DNA from: Streptomyces pseudovenezuelae
GTDB lineage: Bacteria > Actinomycetota > Actinomycetes > Streptomycetales > Streptomycetaceae
Length of the DNA: 64,000 bases
NCBI RefSeq assembly: GCF_001513955.1
Contig: NZ_KQ948147.1
Location: 10,532-74,531, forward strand
Reading direction: 5' to 3'
The translations under genes were made by a program, and so were the position numbers. Below, one piece after another: positions 52,269-61,241 of the stretch; positions within the stretch are counted from its first letter, which is position 1; every line of letters starts with the position of its first letter. The notes under the pieces are model-generated. The model was given only the letters and a program-made list of their open reading frames with translations. It ran no database searches and was not told the DNA's origin.

Positions 52269-53528
52269 CCCGGGCACCGCGACCTGGGCCACCCGCCTGC
52301 TGCCCCGGCGCAGATTGCGGACGTCCGGTACGCACAGGACGGCCGCTGTGACCGCAACGATCAGGCCCGAACAGCCCCACAGGGCGGCGGAGCGTCCGAA
52401 CGCCGACTCCGCGGGGCCCGCCAGCGCCGCCGCGAGCGGCATGAGGGCGACCGAGCCGAACCAGTCGTAGGCCGAGACCCGGGAGAGCTTGTCCTCCGGT
52501 ATCTCCTGGTGCAGGGCGGTCATCCAGGAGACGCCGAACACCTCGACCGTCGCGCCGGCCACGAACATCGCCGTGCACAGGAGGGGCACCGGGACCGGTA
52601 CCGCGAGTGCGGCGGAGGGCAGGGCCATCGGGAACACGCAGAGGATGCCCACGAACAGCAGGCGGCGCGGCTTCCAGCGGGTCATGAGGAGGGCGCCGAC
52701 GACGGTGCCCGCGCCGAAGAAACCGAGGGCCACGCCCCAGGGGCCCGCACCGCCCAGGTGGTCCCGGGCGACGAGCGGGCCGTAGACCGCGTCGGCGGCG
52801 CCCAGGACCGCGTTGGCCACGGAGAACTGGACGACGATGCCCCACAGCCACGGCCGGCCCGCGACCTCCCGCCAGCCCTCCCGCAGGTCGGCGAGCATGC
52901 CGGCGCCCGGCTCGCGGGCCGGGACGTGACCGACGTCGAGGAAGCAACGCAGCGAACCGGCGACCGCGAACGCGAGGGCGTCGCCCGCGAGCACCCAGCC
53001 GGGGCCCACCGCGGCGACCATCGCACCGCCGAGGGCGGCACCGCCCAGTGCGGCGCCCTGCATCGCCATCCGGAACACCGCGAAGGCCCGGCCGGCCTGT
53101 TCGCCGCTCACCGAGGACAGCAGCATGCCCTCGGCGGCCGGGCTGAAGAACGCGTGGCCCGTTCCGCCGAGCGCGGTCAGCAGCATCATCTGCCACAGCC
53201 GGGGTTCGCCGGTCAGGACGAGGACGGCGAAGGCGCCCTGCGAGAGGCAGTTGAGGGTGTTGGCCGCGACCATCACACGGTGCCGGGGGAGGCGGTCCGC
53301 GACGGCGCCGCCGATCAGCAGGAACACCACCAGCGGGAGGGTGCGGGCGGCGGCCACCAGGCCCACGTCGCCGCTGTCGCCGCCCGCCTCCAGCACGGCG
53401 AACGCGGCGGCGATCAGGGCGCCGTTGCTGCCGAGGTTGGTCACGAAGGCGGCGGCGGTCAGCAGGCCGTAGTTGCGGCTCGCCCAGGCGGGTCGGCGCC
53501 CGCGGGAGGTGTCGGCGGAGGGGGTCAC
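52230..53528 (-). CDS. MFS transporter (multidrug-type)
   Basis: Twelve-helix major facilitator of 432 residues, resembling enterobactin/EntS-type or multidrug exporters. Visible landmarks are NYGLLTAAAFVTNLGSNGALIAAAFAVLEAGG in helix 1, IGGAVADRLPRHRVM in the first loop and LLMTRWKPRRLL in the central loop. The GTG is six bases past a GATAGT box with TTGGCA 18 bases upstream, so it is probably leaderless. Overlaps the preceding gene's 3' end by 39 bases. Confidence 0.92.
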   Translation of the reverse strand: MTPSADTSRGRRPAWASRNYGLLTAAAFVTNLGSNGALIAAAFAVLEAGGDSGDVGLVAAARTLPLVVFLLIGGAVADRLPRHRVMVAANTLNCLSQGAFAVLVLTGEPRLWQMMLLTALGGTGHAFFSPAAEGMLLSSVSGEQAGRAFAVFRMAMQGAALGGAALGGAMVAAVGPGWVLAGDALAFAVAGSLRCFLDVGHVPAREPGAGMLADLREGWREVAGRPWLWGIVVQFSVANAVLGAADAVYGPLVARDHLGGAGPWGVALGFFGAGTVVGALLMTRWKPRRLLFVGILCVFPMALPSAALAVPVPVPLLCTAMFVAGATVEVFGVSWMTALHQEIPEDKLSRVSAYDWFGSVALMPLAAALAGPAESAFGRSAALWGCSGLIVAVTAAVLCVPDVRNLRRGSRRVAQVAVPGSADAERPVGGLG

Positions 53529-53534
53529 CGGCCG

Positions 53535-53564
53535 ACTATCGCCGCCCGGGTGCCGCCTTGCCAA
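53535..53564 (-). promoter_or_regulatory. Promoter of the MFS gene
   Basis: On the minus strand, TTGGCA (53559-53564), 18-base spacer, GATAGT (53535-53540), six bases before the GTG start. Confidence 0.72.
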
Positions 53565-53715
53565 ACGGTTTGCAGGCCCGATCGGGAGGGCGTCGGCCGG
53601 TGCCGGCTGCTGCCGGGTCTGTCTCCGCGGCTGCGTCCGCCTCTTCGTCAAGGAGACGCCGGTCACTGGTGCCGGGCCTGGTCAGCGCGATCTACTCGTG
53701 GGTAACCTCGCGGGT

Positions 53716-54168
53716 ATGAGCGCAGACCAGATGTCCGTCGGCGAGATGCTCGCCGCCACCGTGCCCATGGTGCGGACCCTGAACCTCGAGTTCCTGGAGA
53801 CCGGCCCGGAGCGGGTCGTGGTCGCCCTGCCCGATCAGGGGGAGTTCCACAACCACGTGGGCGGACCGCACGCCGGGGCGATGTTCACGCTCGCCGAGTC
53901 GGCCAGCGGCGCGGTCGTCCTGGCCGCGTTCGGCGACCAGCTCTCGCGTGCGGTACCGCTGGCCGTCAACGCGGAGATCGCCTACCGCAAGCTCGCGATG
54001 GGCCCGGTGACCGCCACGGCGACCCTGGGCCGCCCGGCCTCCGAGGTGGTCGCCCAGCTCGACGCCGGGGAGCGCCCCGAGTTCCCGGTGTCGATCGAGA
54101 TCCGCCGCGGGGACGGGGCGGTCACGGGCGAGATGACGGTGGTGTGGACGCTGCGGCCCAACAGCTGA
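53716..54168 (+). CDS. Hotdog-fold thioesterase (DUF4442/PaaI-like)
   Basis: Small hotdog-fold protein of 150 residues. The core is FHNHVGGPHAGAMFTLAESASGAVVLAAFGDQ (near residues 50-80) with an active-site-type histidine and glutamate; VNAEIAYRKLAMGPVTATA follows. Members hydrolyse acyl-CoA thioesters. Starts at the ATG seven bases after a TAACCT box. Its message may be leaderless. It is divergent from the MFS gene across a 187-base spacer. Confidence 0.87.
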   Translation: MSADQMSVGEMLAATVPMVRTLNLEFLETGPERVVVALPDQGEFHNHVGGPHAGAMFTLAESASGAVVLAAFGDQLSRAVPLAVNAEIAYRKLAMGPVTATATLGRPASEVVAQLDAGERPEFPVSIEIRRGDGAVTGEMTVVWTLRPNS

Positions 54169-54261
54169 GTCCGGCGACGGCCCGGGCGTCCGGGCCGGAG
54201 GCCGCCCCCGCAGGGTGTCCGTGCTGCGGGATGCCGACCGGCTGCCTCGGGGGCGCGCTTC

Positions 54262-55224
54262 TCAGGCCGCCAACCCCCGCCCCCGTCCGGCCTCTTCGCC
54301 GCTCTCCAGAGTCGCCACGAACCCCTTGAGCCAGTCGGTGAACTCCGGGCCCAGGTCAGGGCGGGCGCAGGCCAGGCGGACCACCGTGCGCAGGTAGTCC
54401 GCCTTGTCGCCGGTGTCGTAGCGGAGGCCGTCGAAGACGACGCCGTGGACCGTCCCGTCGGCCGCGAGGGTCTGGAGGGCGTCGGTGAGCTGGATCTCGC
54501 CGCCGCGGCCCGGCGCGGTGCGGTCCAGGACATCGAAGACCGCCGGGTCGAGGACGTAGCGGCCGATGACCGCGTAGGCGCTCGGGGCGGTGTCGGGGGC
54601 GGGCTTCTCCACGAGGCCGGTCACGCGGACCACGCCCTGCTCCTCGCCCGGCTCCACCGCCGCGCAGCCGTAGAGGTGGATCTGCTCGCGCGGCACCTCC
54701 ATGAGGGCGACGACGCTGCCCGCGTACCGTTCGCGGACGTCGAGCATCGTGCTGAGCAGGGTCTCGCGCGGGTCGATCAGGTCGTCGCCGAGGAGGACGG
54801 CGAAGGGCTGGTCGCCGATGTGGCGGCGGGCGCACAGCACCGCGTGGCCGAGGCCGAGCGGCTCGCCCTGGCGGATGTGGTGGATGGCGGCCAGCCGCGC
54901 GGGGTCGCGCACGGCGTCGAGCCGTACCGCGTCTCCCTTGGCGGCGAGAGCCTGCTCCAGCTCGAAGGCGTTGTCGAAGTGGTCCTCGATGGCCCGCTTG
55001 TGGCGGCCGGTGACCATCAGGACGTCGTCGAGCCCGGCCGCGGCGGCCTCCTCGACGACGTACTGGATGGCCGGCTTGTCGACGACGGGGAGCATCTCCT
55101 TCGGTGTCGCCTTGGTCGCCGGCAGGAACCGGGTGCCGAGTCCGGCGGCCGGGACGACCGCCTTGCGGACCGTGCGGGCGGGTGCGGTGGTGTCGGTCGT
55201 GTGGGGGACGATCATGCGGTTCAT
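54262..55224 (-). CDS. galU: UTP-glucose-1-phosphate uridylyltransferase
   Basis: Makes UDP-glucose for cell-wall and storage polysaccharides, 320 residues. The nucleotide-binding signature AAGLGTRFLPATKATPKEMLPVVDKP is at the N-terminus, then LLGDDLID, GLVEKPAPD and DTGDKADYL. The C-terminus is normal. Start at MNRMIVPHTT; MIVP three codons on is the alternative. Faces the sigma/lectin gene across 354 bases. Confidence 0.96.
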   Translation of the reverse strand: MNRMIVPHTTDTTAPARTVRKAVVPAAGLGTRFLPATKATPKEMLPVVDKPAIQYVVEEAAAAGLDDVLMVTGRHKRAIEDHFDNAFELEQALAAKGDAVRLDAVRDPARLAAIHHIRQGEPLGLGHAVLCARRHIGDQPFAVLLGDDLIDPRETLLSTMLDVRERYAGSVVALMEVPREQIHLYGCAAVEPGEEQGVVRVTGLVEKPAPDTAPSAYAVIGRYVLDPAVFDVLDRTAPGRGGEIQLTDALQTLAADGTVHGVVFDGLRYDTGDKADYLRTVVRLACARPDLGPEFTDWLKGFVATLESGEEAGRGRGLAA

Positions 55225-55578
55225 GCTGCGGCACGGGCATGAGAGCACACCGGGAGATGCCTGAGAGCCGGCTGTGGACCGGTCCGGGGCCGGGAGATTT
55301 CGTGTGCCAAGCATCCGGCTGCCGGACACCACCGACGCTCTTGTCCCGCTTATTTCGAATGCGGGTACGGATACCGGCGGTAACTTTTCTGAACTTGCCT
55401 CTTTTTGAACATCGGTCACTCCACCTTCTTGTTTGCTGTCTGCCAATTGTGCGAAGGTGAGCGCCGCTGCGACGACCGGATCACATCTGACGCGGCATAG
55501 GTATGCACCAATCAGGCGCCTGCTTTCCGAGGACGCGCATATTACGTGCGGTCCTGCGGCTTGGAAGGAATTGGTCCC
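55225..55578. other. AT-richer divergent spacer, galU / sigma-lectin gene
   Basis: About 350 bases with lower G+C than the rest (for example TAACTTTTCTGAACTTGCCTC, TTCTTGTTTGCTGTCTGCCAATTG). No gene. It must hold the promoters of both genes. A CGCA-N7-TGCG symmetry (CGCATATTACGTGCG) lies near 55536. The low G+C suggests dense regulation or foreign origin. Confidence 0.55.
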
Positions 55579-57468
55579 GTGCAATCCGCTTACCCCCCAC
55601 GACCCCCTTACCCGCCACGCCCCGGATCAGGCCCGGCGGAGTCCGACCGCCATCTCCTGGCCCGGCTGGGGGAGAACAGTGTGGACGGCCATGCCGTCGC
55701 CCTGCTGATGGCGCGACACTGGCAGGCGACCTATGCGTACTCGGTCATCTGCCTGGCGTCTTGGTCGGGTTCGGCTTCGATGGCGGCCGCGGCGGCTTTT
55801 CACCGCGTGCTCGGCCGGGCGGGTGACGGTGCACTGCGTCCCCAACTTCTCGTCGCGGTGAGGGAGTTCGTCAAGGAGTGGGCCGCGGACGACGAAATAT
55901 CCGCCGTACTGCCGGAACTTCGCAAGACGATCGGAGGCCGTGGTCTACGCGCGGCGAGGTCCGTCACCCCCGAAAGGCGACTGCTCGCCGAGCGCGCATT
56001 CCGGTCTCTTCCCGGAGCCTCCCAATGCCTCTTGTGGCATGCCGAGGTCGAGGCCGAACCCATATCCGTACCGGCAGGTCTGCTGGGTGTGGACACGGCC
56101 CGTGCGGCGGCCGCCCTGGAGCAGGCGCGCGAGCAATTCCGCACCGGATGCGTCCGTGCCCACCGGGAACTCGCGCCCACCAGCGAATGCCGTTTCTACA
56201 ACCGTCTCCTGGATGTCCCGATTCGTCGGGGCGGGGGCCTTCTGCCCGATGTCCGCAAACATCTGACGGAATGCCGGTACTGCCGTCACGCCGCCGAACA
56301 GCTCAGCCATTTCGAGGGCGGCCTCGAAGTGCTGCTCGCCGAGACGGTGCTCGGCTGGGGCGCCCACCGCTATCTCGACTCACGGCCCGCGCGGGCCGCC
56401 GAGCGCCCGGCCCCGTCCGGTACGGCCCGTACGAAGCCCGGCGGGCGCCACCGCCCCGATCCGGCGGGCGCGGGCTTCCTCGCCCAGCCGCGCAAGAGCG
56501 CCCGGGCCGTCCTCGTGGGCGCGGGTCTGACCTCCCTGGCCCTGCTCGCGACGGTGCTGGTCGCCAAGGGCTGGTCCGACGACGGCGAGGTTCCCACCCC
56601 GGGCGCGACCTGGGGCGCGGTGAGCGGCAACACCGTACGGCCGAGCCGGTCGGACGCCTCCCGGGGTGCCGGGGCGCCGTCCACCGCCTCCATGAGCCAC
56701 TCCGTCGAGGTCGGCCACGGCAGGCTCCGCAGCGCCGACGCCGGCCTGTGTCTCGACACCCACGACGCGCGGACCGCAGCGGGTGCGAAGGCCGTCATGG
56801 CGCAGTGCTCCTCCGCCGGGTCCCAGCAATGGACGTACCAGGAGGACGGACTGCTGCGCAGCGCGACCGACCCGGGGCTGTGCCTCGACTCGGACACCGA
56901 GAAGCGGTCGGTCGTGATCGCCGACTGCCTGACCGGCACGGGGGAGGTCCGCTACGACCTCACCGTGCGCGGCGAACTGCTGCTGCGCCGGGGGAAGGGG
57001 CTCGTGGTCGCGCCCGGCGAGGGCGACACCGTCGTCGTCACCGAGCGGAACGGCTCGAAGGGGCAGCAGTGGCTGCTGGAGTCCACCGGCGAGAGCGCGC
57101 CGGCCCCGGAGGGCACGCGGTCGCCGCAGGACACGCAGCCGGGACGGCCCCCCGCGGGGCCCGGCGAGGATCCGGTCACACCCGACCGCGACCCGGCCCC
57201 GTCCTCCGGTCCCGACGCCCACGACGAACCGAGTCCCGGCCGGCCCTCGGACCAGCACGGAACCCCGCCCGGGCAGTACGGGACCCGGGTGGCCCAGGTC
57301 GACGACAGCGACGGCGGGCCGGCCGTTCCAGCCCTCCCGGGCGCACCGGTCGAGCGGGCCGGGGCCGCGGCGGGCGGGGTCATGGGCGCCGTGACATCGG
57401 TGACGGCGCACGGCACTTCGACGCTGGAGGGACTCGTCGCCGGTGCCGTGCGGGGCATCGGCGGGTGA
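55579..57468 (+). CDS. Membrane-tethered ECF-sigma-like / zinc-finger / ricin lectin fusion
   Basis: Single 629-residue chain. Residues 30-100 resemble sigma region 2 (LLARLGENSVDGHAVALLMARHWQATYAYS...). Residues 135-195 are region 4-like (RAFRSLPGASQCLLWHAEVEAEPISVPAGLLG...). Residues 204-260 form a zinc-finger anti-sigma-like segment with HLTECRYC. A membrane helix spans about 308-329. Outside, a ricin-type trefoil (about 378-502) has QxW repeats QQWTY and QQWLL. A proline-rich tail ends it. Start is the GTG after GAAGGAA. I infer a one-chain signal transducer: lectin binding outside would release or activate the cytoplasmic sigma domain. Related ECF factors with carbohydrate-binding tails exist in Streptomyces; the exact class is not certain. 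Confidence 0.85.
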   Translation: MQSAYPPRPPYPPRPGSGPAESDRHLLARLGENSVDGHAVALLMARHWQATYAYSVICLASWSGSASMAAAAAFHRVLGRAGDGALRPQLLVAVREFVKEWAADDEISAVLPELRKTIGGRGLRAARSVTPERRLLAERAFRSLPGASQCLLWHAEVEAEPISVPAGLLGVDTARAAAALEQAREQFRTGCVRAHRELAPTSECRFYNRLLDVPIRRGGGLLPDVRKHLTECRYCRHAAEQLSHFEGGLEVLLAETVLGWGAHRYLDSRPARAAERPAPSGTARTKPGGRHRPDPAGAGFLAQPRKSARAVLVGAGLTSLALLATVLVAKGWSDDGEVPTPGATWGAVSGNTVRPSRSDASRGAGAPSTASMSHSVEVGHGRLRSADAGLCLDTHDARTAAGAKAVMAQCSSAGSQQWTYQEDGLLRSATDPGLCLDSDTEKRSVVIADCLTGTGEVRYDLTVRGELLLRRGKGLVVAPGEGDTVVVTERNGSKGQQWLLESTGESAPAPEGTRSPQDTQPGRPPAGPGEDPVTPDRDPAPSSGPDAHDEPSPGRPSDQHGTPPGQYGTRVAQVDDSDGGPAVPALPGAPVERAGAAAGGVMGAVTSVTAHGTSTLEGLVAGAVRGIGG

Positions 57469-57566
57469 GCTGTCGCCCCGGACGCCGGTGCACGTGAACC
57501 GGTAGGCTTCCCGGCGTGCTCCCGCAGCGGGCGCACGCCGGGAACGCGACTCAGGAGGAAGCGGCG

Positions 57567-58217
57567 TTGCACGTCCAGGAATGGCTCGACACCGTGCCCC
57601 CGGCCGCCGTCTATGCCCTGGTGGGCCTGGTCATCGGCCTGGAGAGCCTGGGCATTCCGCTGCCCGGCGAGATCATCCTGGTCTCCGCCGCGCTGCTGTC
57701 CTCGCAGCACGCGGGGATCAACCCCGTGGTGCTCGGCGCGTGCGCCAGCGTCGGCGCGGTCGTCGGTGACTCCATCGGCTACGCGATCGGACGCAAGGGC
57801 GGCCGGCCGTTGCTCGCCTGGCTGGGCGACAAGTTCCCGAGACACTTCAGCGAGGGCCATGTCGCCACGGCGGAGCGGTCCTTCGAGAAGTGGGGCATGT
57901 GGGCCGTGTTCTTCGGCCGCTTCGTCGCACTGCTGAGGATCTTCGCCGGGCCGCTGGCCGGTGTGCTGCGGATGCCGTACTGGAAGTTCCTGATCGCCAA
58001 CGTCCTGGGCGGGATCATCTGGGCGGGCGGCACGACGGCGGTCATCTACTACGTGGGCATCGTCGCGGAGTCCTGGCTGAAGAAGTTCTCCTGGCTGGGA
58101 CTGGTGCTGGCCGTGCTGATCGGGCTCACCTCGATGCTCGTGCTGAAGCGCAAGGCGAAGAAGGCGACGGCAGAGACACAGGCGGCCGAACCGGAGCCCG
58201 TCCCGGCCGCCGAGTGA
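57567..58217 (+). CDS. DedA-family membrane protein
   Basis: Membrane protein of 216 residues with about five helices. The family signatures are GIPLPGEIILVSAALL, EKWGMWAVFFGRFVALLRIFAGPLAGVLRMPYWKF and NVLGGIIWAG. DedA proteins transport undecaprenyl phosphate or keep membrane potential. The TTG start has AGGAGGAAG six bases upstream and matches the usual N-terminus; a GTG 17 codons earlier follows a TAGGCT box. Its 3' end is three bases from the convergent gene. Confidence 0.93.
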   Translation: MHVQEWLDTVPPAAVYALVGLVIGLESLGIPLPGEIILVSAALLSSQHAGINPVVLGACASVGAVVGDSIGYAIGRKGGRPLLAWLGDKFPRHFSEGHVATAERSFEKWGMWAVFFGRFVALLRIFAGPLAGVLRMPYWKFLIANVLGGIIWAGGTTAVIYYVGIVAESWLKKFSWLGLVLAVLIGLTSMLVLKRKAKKATAETQAAEPEPVPAAE

Positions 58218-58220
58218 CGC

Positions 58221-58754
58221 TCACGGGGTCTCGTGCACCTCGTGGTGGGCCTTGGCCAGGTCCGCGTAGAGCGTTCCGTTCAGGGTGACACCCTGACGCT
58301 CCTCCTCCGTCAGTTCCCGCCGCACCTTCGCCGGTACACCCGCGACCAGGGAACCCGGCGGCACCCGCATCCCCTGCGGGACCAGTGCCTGTGCCGCGAC
58401 CAGGGAACCGGCGCCGATCACCGCGCCGTTGAGGACCGTCGCGCCCATGCCGATCAGGCAGTCGTCCTCGACCGTCGCGCCGTGGACGACGGCGTTGTGC
58501 CCCACGGACACCCGCTCGCCGATGGTCACCGGGAAGCCGGGGTCGGCGTGGAGCGTGCAGTTGTCCTGGATGTTGCTCCGGGCGCCGACTGAGATGCGTT
58601 CTACGTCGCCGCGGGCCACCGCGCCGTACCAGAGACTCGCCCCGGCCTGAAGCGTCACGTCCCCGATCACCGACGCGGTGGGCGCCACGAAGGCCTCCTC
58701 GTCGATCCTCGGTTCCCGGCCTCCGATGCCCGTGATCAACGCCTTGTGCGCCAT
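58221..58754 (-). CDS. Gamma-type carbonic anhydrase-like protein
   Basis: Left-handed beta-helix of 177 residues. The hexapeptide pattern runs through IGDVTLQAGASLWYGAVARGD to VAGVPAKVRREL. The three zinc-ligand histidines appear as LHADPG, VGHNAVVHG. Members are hydratases or unknown acyltransferase-like proteins (YrdA). Start has AGGAGGCG. Could hydrate CO2 or act as a scaffold. Confidence 0.92.
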   Translation of the reverse strand: MAHKALITGIGGREPRIDEEAFVAPTASVIGDVTLQAGASLWYGAVARGDVERISVGARSNIQDNCTLHADPGFPVTIGERVSVGHNAVVHGATVEDDCLIGMGATVLNGAVIGAGSLVAAQALVPQGMRVPPGSLVAGVPAKVRRELTEEERQGVTLNGTLYADLAKAHHEVHETP

Positions 58755-58859
58755 TTCGCCTCCTGGTTCGCGGTATCCCGAACCGTACGCCACCCGGTGG
58801 GGCGAAGATCACAAGCCCTCGGACCCATGGGGACCGCGTGTGCTCAGTACGGTGAGCTC

Positions 58860-59615
58860 GTGCCGAAGAGCAAGAACACGTTCTCATCCTGGCGGGGCCG
58901 CCTCGTACAGCGTGCCGTCCACGCGGGCTGGGCCTGGGTGCAGCGCACCGGCTCGGTCTCGGCCGAGCGCCCGGGGCGCTTCCGCTTCGGCGCGCTGGGC
59001 GCGCACAGCCGCCTGGCCTTTCCGCTGGGCACGGTGTTCGGTGAGCCGTGGATCCATGTCGGCTCCCACTGCATCGTCGGCGAGCAGGTCACCCTGACCG
59101 CCGGTCTGATGCCCGACCTGGACCTCGGCCCGGAGCCGATCCTGCGCATCGGCGACGGAGTCGTGCTCGGGCGCGGCAGCCACGTCATCGCCGACACCAC
59201 GGTCAGCATCGGCAGCGACTGCTACTTCGGGCCGTATGTCTACGTGACGTCCACCAATCATTCCTACGACGATCCCCACGAGCCCATCGGCAAGCAGTGG
59301 CCGCGGATGGAGCCGGTGGAGATCGGGCCGGGCTGCTGGATCGGGACCGGCGCGGTGATCCTGCCGGGGGCGCGGATCGGACGGAACGTCGTGGTCGCCG
59401 CCGGTGCCGTGGTCCGGGGCACGGTGCCGGACCATGCCGTGGTGGCGGGGGCGCCCGCCCGGGTCGTACGCCGATGGACGGCCGAGGACGGCTGGCAGCC
59501 GCCGCTGCGCACGCCGGCTCCGGTGCCGATACCTCCGGAGGCCACGGCGGAGCAGCTGAACGCGTTGGCCGGGCTGGACGAGGACACCGTGGCCAGGCTG
59601 GCGGAGCTGGACTGA
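58860..59615 (+). CDS. Hexapeptide-repeat acyltransferase
   Basis: Cytoplasmic left-handed beta-helix O-acyltransferase-like protein of 251 residues. Hexapeptide strands extend over about residues 60-195, with the family acetyl-CoA site NHSYDDPHEPIGKQ in a loop and IGTGAVILPGARIGRNVVVAAGAVVRG. A C-terminal tail is proline-rich then helical. Possibly acetylates a sugar or antibiotic; the substrate is unknown. Start GTG at V-PKSKNTF; a frame 38 codons longer crosses the divergent gene start. Confidence 0.9.
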   Translation: MPKSKNTFSSWRGRLVQRAVHAGWAWVQRTGSVSAERPGRFRFGALGAHSRLAFPLGTVFGEPWIHVGSHCIVGEQVTLTAGLMPDLDLGPEPILRIGDGVVLGRGSHVIADTTVSIGSDCYFGPYVYVTSTNHSYDDPHEPIGKQWPRMEPVEIGPGCWIGTGAVILPGARIGRNVVVAAGAVVRGTVPDHAVVAGAPARVVRRWTAEDGWQPPLRTPAPVPIPPEATAEQLNALAGLDEDTVARLAELD

Positions 59616-59645
59616 AGGCGGTACGGGGGTCCCGGGGCCGTTGCG

Positions 59646-59690
59646 GCATCGTCGTGGCCGGTCGCGCGGTTCCCCGCGCCCCTGGGTGGG
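59646..59690. repeat. Intergenic repeat with GCGCGG-TTCC-CCGCGC hairpin (copy 2)
   Basis: Same core GCGCGGTTCCCCGCGCCCC as at 51.38 kb, with matching left flank GTGGCCGGTC. It lies between the convergent acyltransferase and EamA genes. A 6-bp perfect stem (59664-59679). Confidence 0.75.
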
Positions 59691-59697
59691 AGTTGGA

Positions 59698-60555
59698 TCA
59701 GCCCGTTGCCAGGAGCACGGTGCCCAGCAGGGCCAGACCTGCCCCCGCCGTCTGGAGGGTCCGCAGTCGTTCGCTGAGGAAGCCCCGGGCCGCCAGAGCC
59801 GTCACCACCGGGTAGAGGGAGGCGAGGACCGCGGCCACCGTCACCGGGCCGAGCCGGGCTGCCACCGCGTACGTGCCGTTGGCCGCCACGTCCGCGAGGC
59901 CGACGAAGGCGAGCGCGGGCAGGGACGGCCAGGGGAAGCCGGTGGCCGGGAGGGCCGGGGCACCCCGTCTCACCGAGACGTACAGCGCGGCGCCCCCCAC
60001 CCCCACACTGACCACGCGCTGCACGAACAGGGCGAGGAACAGGCCGGTGACGGTGGTGGACGCCTCCGCGATCAGGACGAACACCGTGCCGAAACCGAGA
60101 GCCGCGATCAAGGTGAGGACGATCGCCCGACGCTGCACCGGGGCTCCGCGCATCTGGGGGCCGCCCGCCAGGATCACCCCCGCGACGGCCACCGCGATGC
60201 CCATGGCCTGCACCGGCCCGGGACGCTCGCCGAGGAAGAGACCGACGCCGACCGGGATCGCCACGCTCAGCGTGCCCAGTGGGGAGACGACTCCCATCGG
60301 GCCCAGCGCGAGCGCCTTGTAGAAGCAGATCAGGGCCACCGGTCCGGCCAGCCCCGCGGCGCACGCGAACCACAGCCGGGGTCCCGCCTCGCTCCAGCCA
60401 CCCGTCGCCACCACGATCGCGCCGAGGACGGCCGCCGCGATCCCCTGCGACACGACCACCACCGTGAGCGCCGGGAGCCGCCGGGTCAGCACCCCGCCGC
60501 CGAAGTCGGCCAGGCCCCACAACAGGCTGGTGGCCAGGGCGAAGAATGCTGTCAC
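59698..60555 (-). CDS. EamA/DMT-family transporter
   Basis: Ten-helix transporter of 285 residues (ALATSLLWGLADFGGGVLTRR; VAAVLASLYPVVTALAARGFLSERL). It has two EamA repeats. The GTG start follows GAGGCGAG-like sequence. It is divergent from the XRE-cupin regulator with a 93-base gap, so it is the likely regulated gene. The substrate may be a small amino compound. Confidence 0.92.
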   Translation of the reverse strand: MTAFFALATSLLWGLADFGGGVLTRRLPALTVVVVSQGIAAAVLGAIVVATGGWSEAGPRLWFACAAGLAGPVALICFYKALALGPMGVVSPLGTLSVAIPVGVGLFLGERPGPVQAMGIAVAVAGVILAGGPQMRGAPVQRRAIVLTLIAALGFGTVFVLIAEASTTVTGLFLALFVQRVVSVGVGGAALYVSVRRGAPALPATGFPWPSLPALAFVGLADVAANGTYAVAARLGPVTVAAVLASLYPVVTALAARGFLSERLRTLQTAGAGLALLGTVLLATG

Positions 60556-60648
60556 GGCTCGCCTCGCAGTACAGTTCGGTGAACGATCGGGTGCACCCCA
60601 CCGTAGTTCATTCAGTTGCACTGTGTCATACAGAATATTGGACGTGAC

Positions 60649-61221
60649 GTGTCGGACCTCGACCTCCTGACCCAGTCCCTCGCGCGCAACGTCAAGCGCT
60701 GGCGGACCGAGCGCGGCTTCACCCTGGACACCCTCGCCGCCCGGGCCGGGGTCAGTCGCGGCATGCTGATCCAGATCGAGCAGGCCCGCACCAATCCCAG
60801 CCTCGGCACCGTCGTGAAGATCGGCGACGCCCTCGGGATCAGCATCACCACGCTGCTCGACTACGAGCAGGGACCGAAGGTGCGGATCGTCCCCGCCGAG
60901 CAGGCCGTACGGCTGTGGCACACCGACGCGGGCAGCTACAACCGGCTCCTGGCGGGCGCCGAGGCCCCGGGGCCGCTGGAGATGTGGGACTGGCGGCTGA
61001 TGCCGGGCGAGGCCAGCCCCTCGGACCCGCACCCCACGGGCACGGTCGAACTCGTGCACGTCACGGCCGGCGAGCTCACCCTCACCGTCGACGGGGTGGA
61101 GCACCGGGTCCCCGCCGGCGCCAGCGCCTCCTTCGAGGCGAACACCCCGCACACGTACGGAAACCAGGGCGCGGTACCGATGGAGATGGTCATGGCCGTC
61201 TCGGTGCCGGCCGTGTCCTGA
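60649..61221 (+). CDS. XRE-cupin transcriptional regulator
   Basis: Regulator of 190 residues. An XRE HTH (LARNVKRWRTERGFTLDTLAARAGVSRGMLIQIEQARTNPSLGTVVKIGDAL) is followed by a cupin sensor with the strand VELVHVTAGELTLTVDGVEHRVPAG and histidines for ligand or metal. A GTG start is chosen at SDLDLL; a GTG eleven codons earlier is possible. Divergent from the EamA gene, with a CTGT-N5-ACAG symmetry in the intergenic region. It likely regulates that transporter. Confidence 0.92.
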   Translation: MSDLDLLTQSLARNVKRWRTERGFTLDTLAARAGVSRGMLIQIEQARTNPSLGTVVKIGDALGISITTLLDYEQGPKVRIVPAEQAVRLWHTDAGSYNRLLAGAEAPGPLEMWDWRLMPGEASPSDPHPTGTVELVHVTAGELTLTVDGVEHRVPAGASASFEANTPHTYGNQGAVPMEMVMAVSVPAVS

Positions 61222-61241
61222 GCGGCTGTTAGCGTGCCGCC

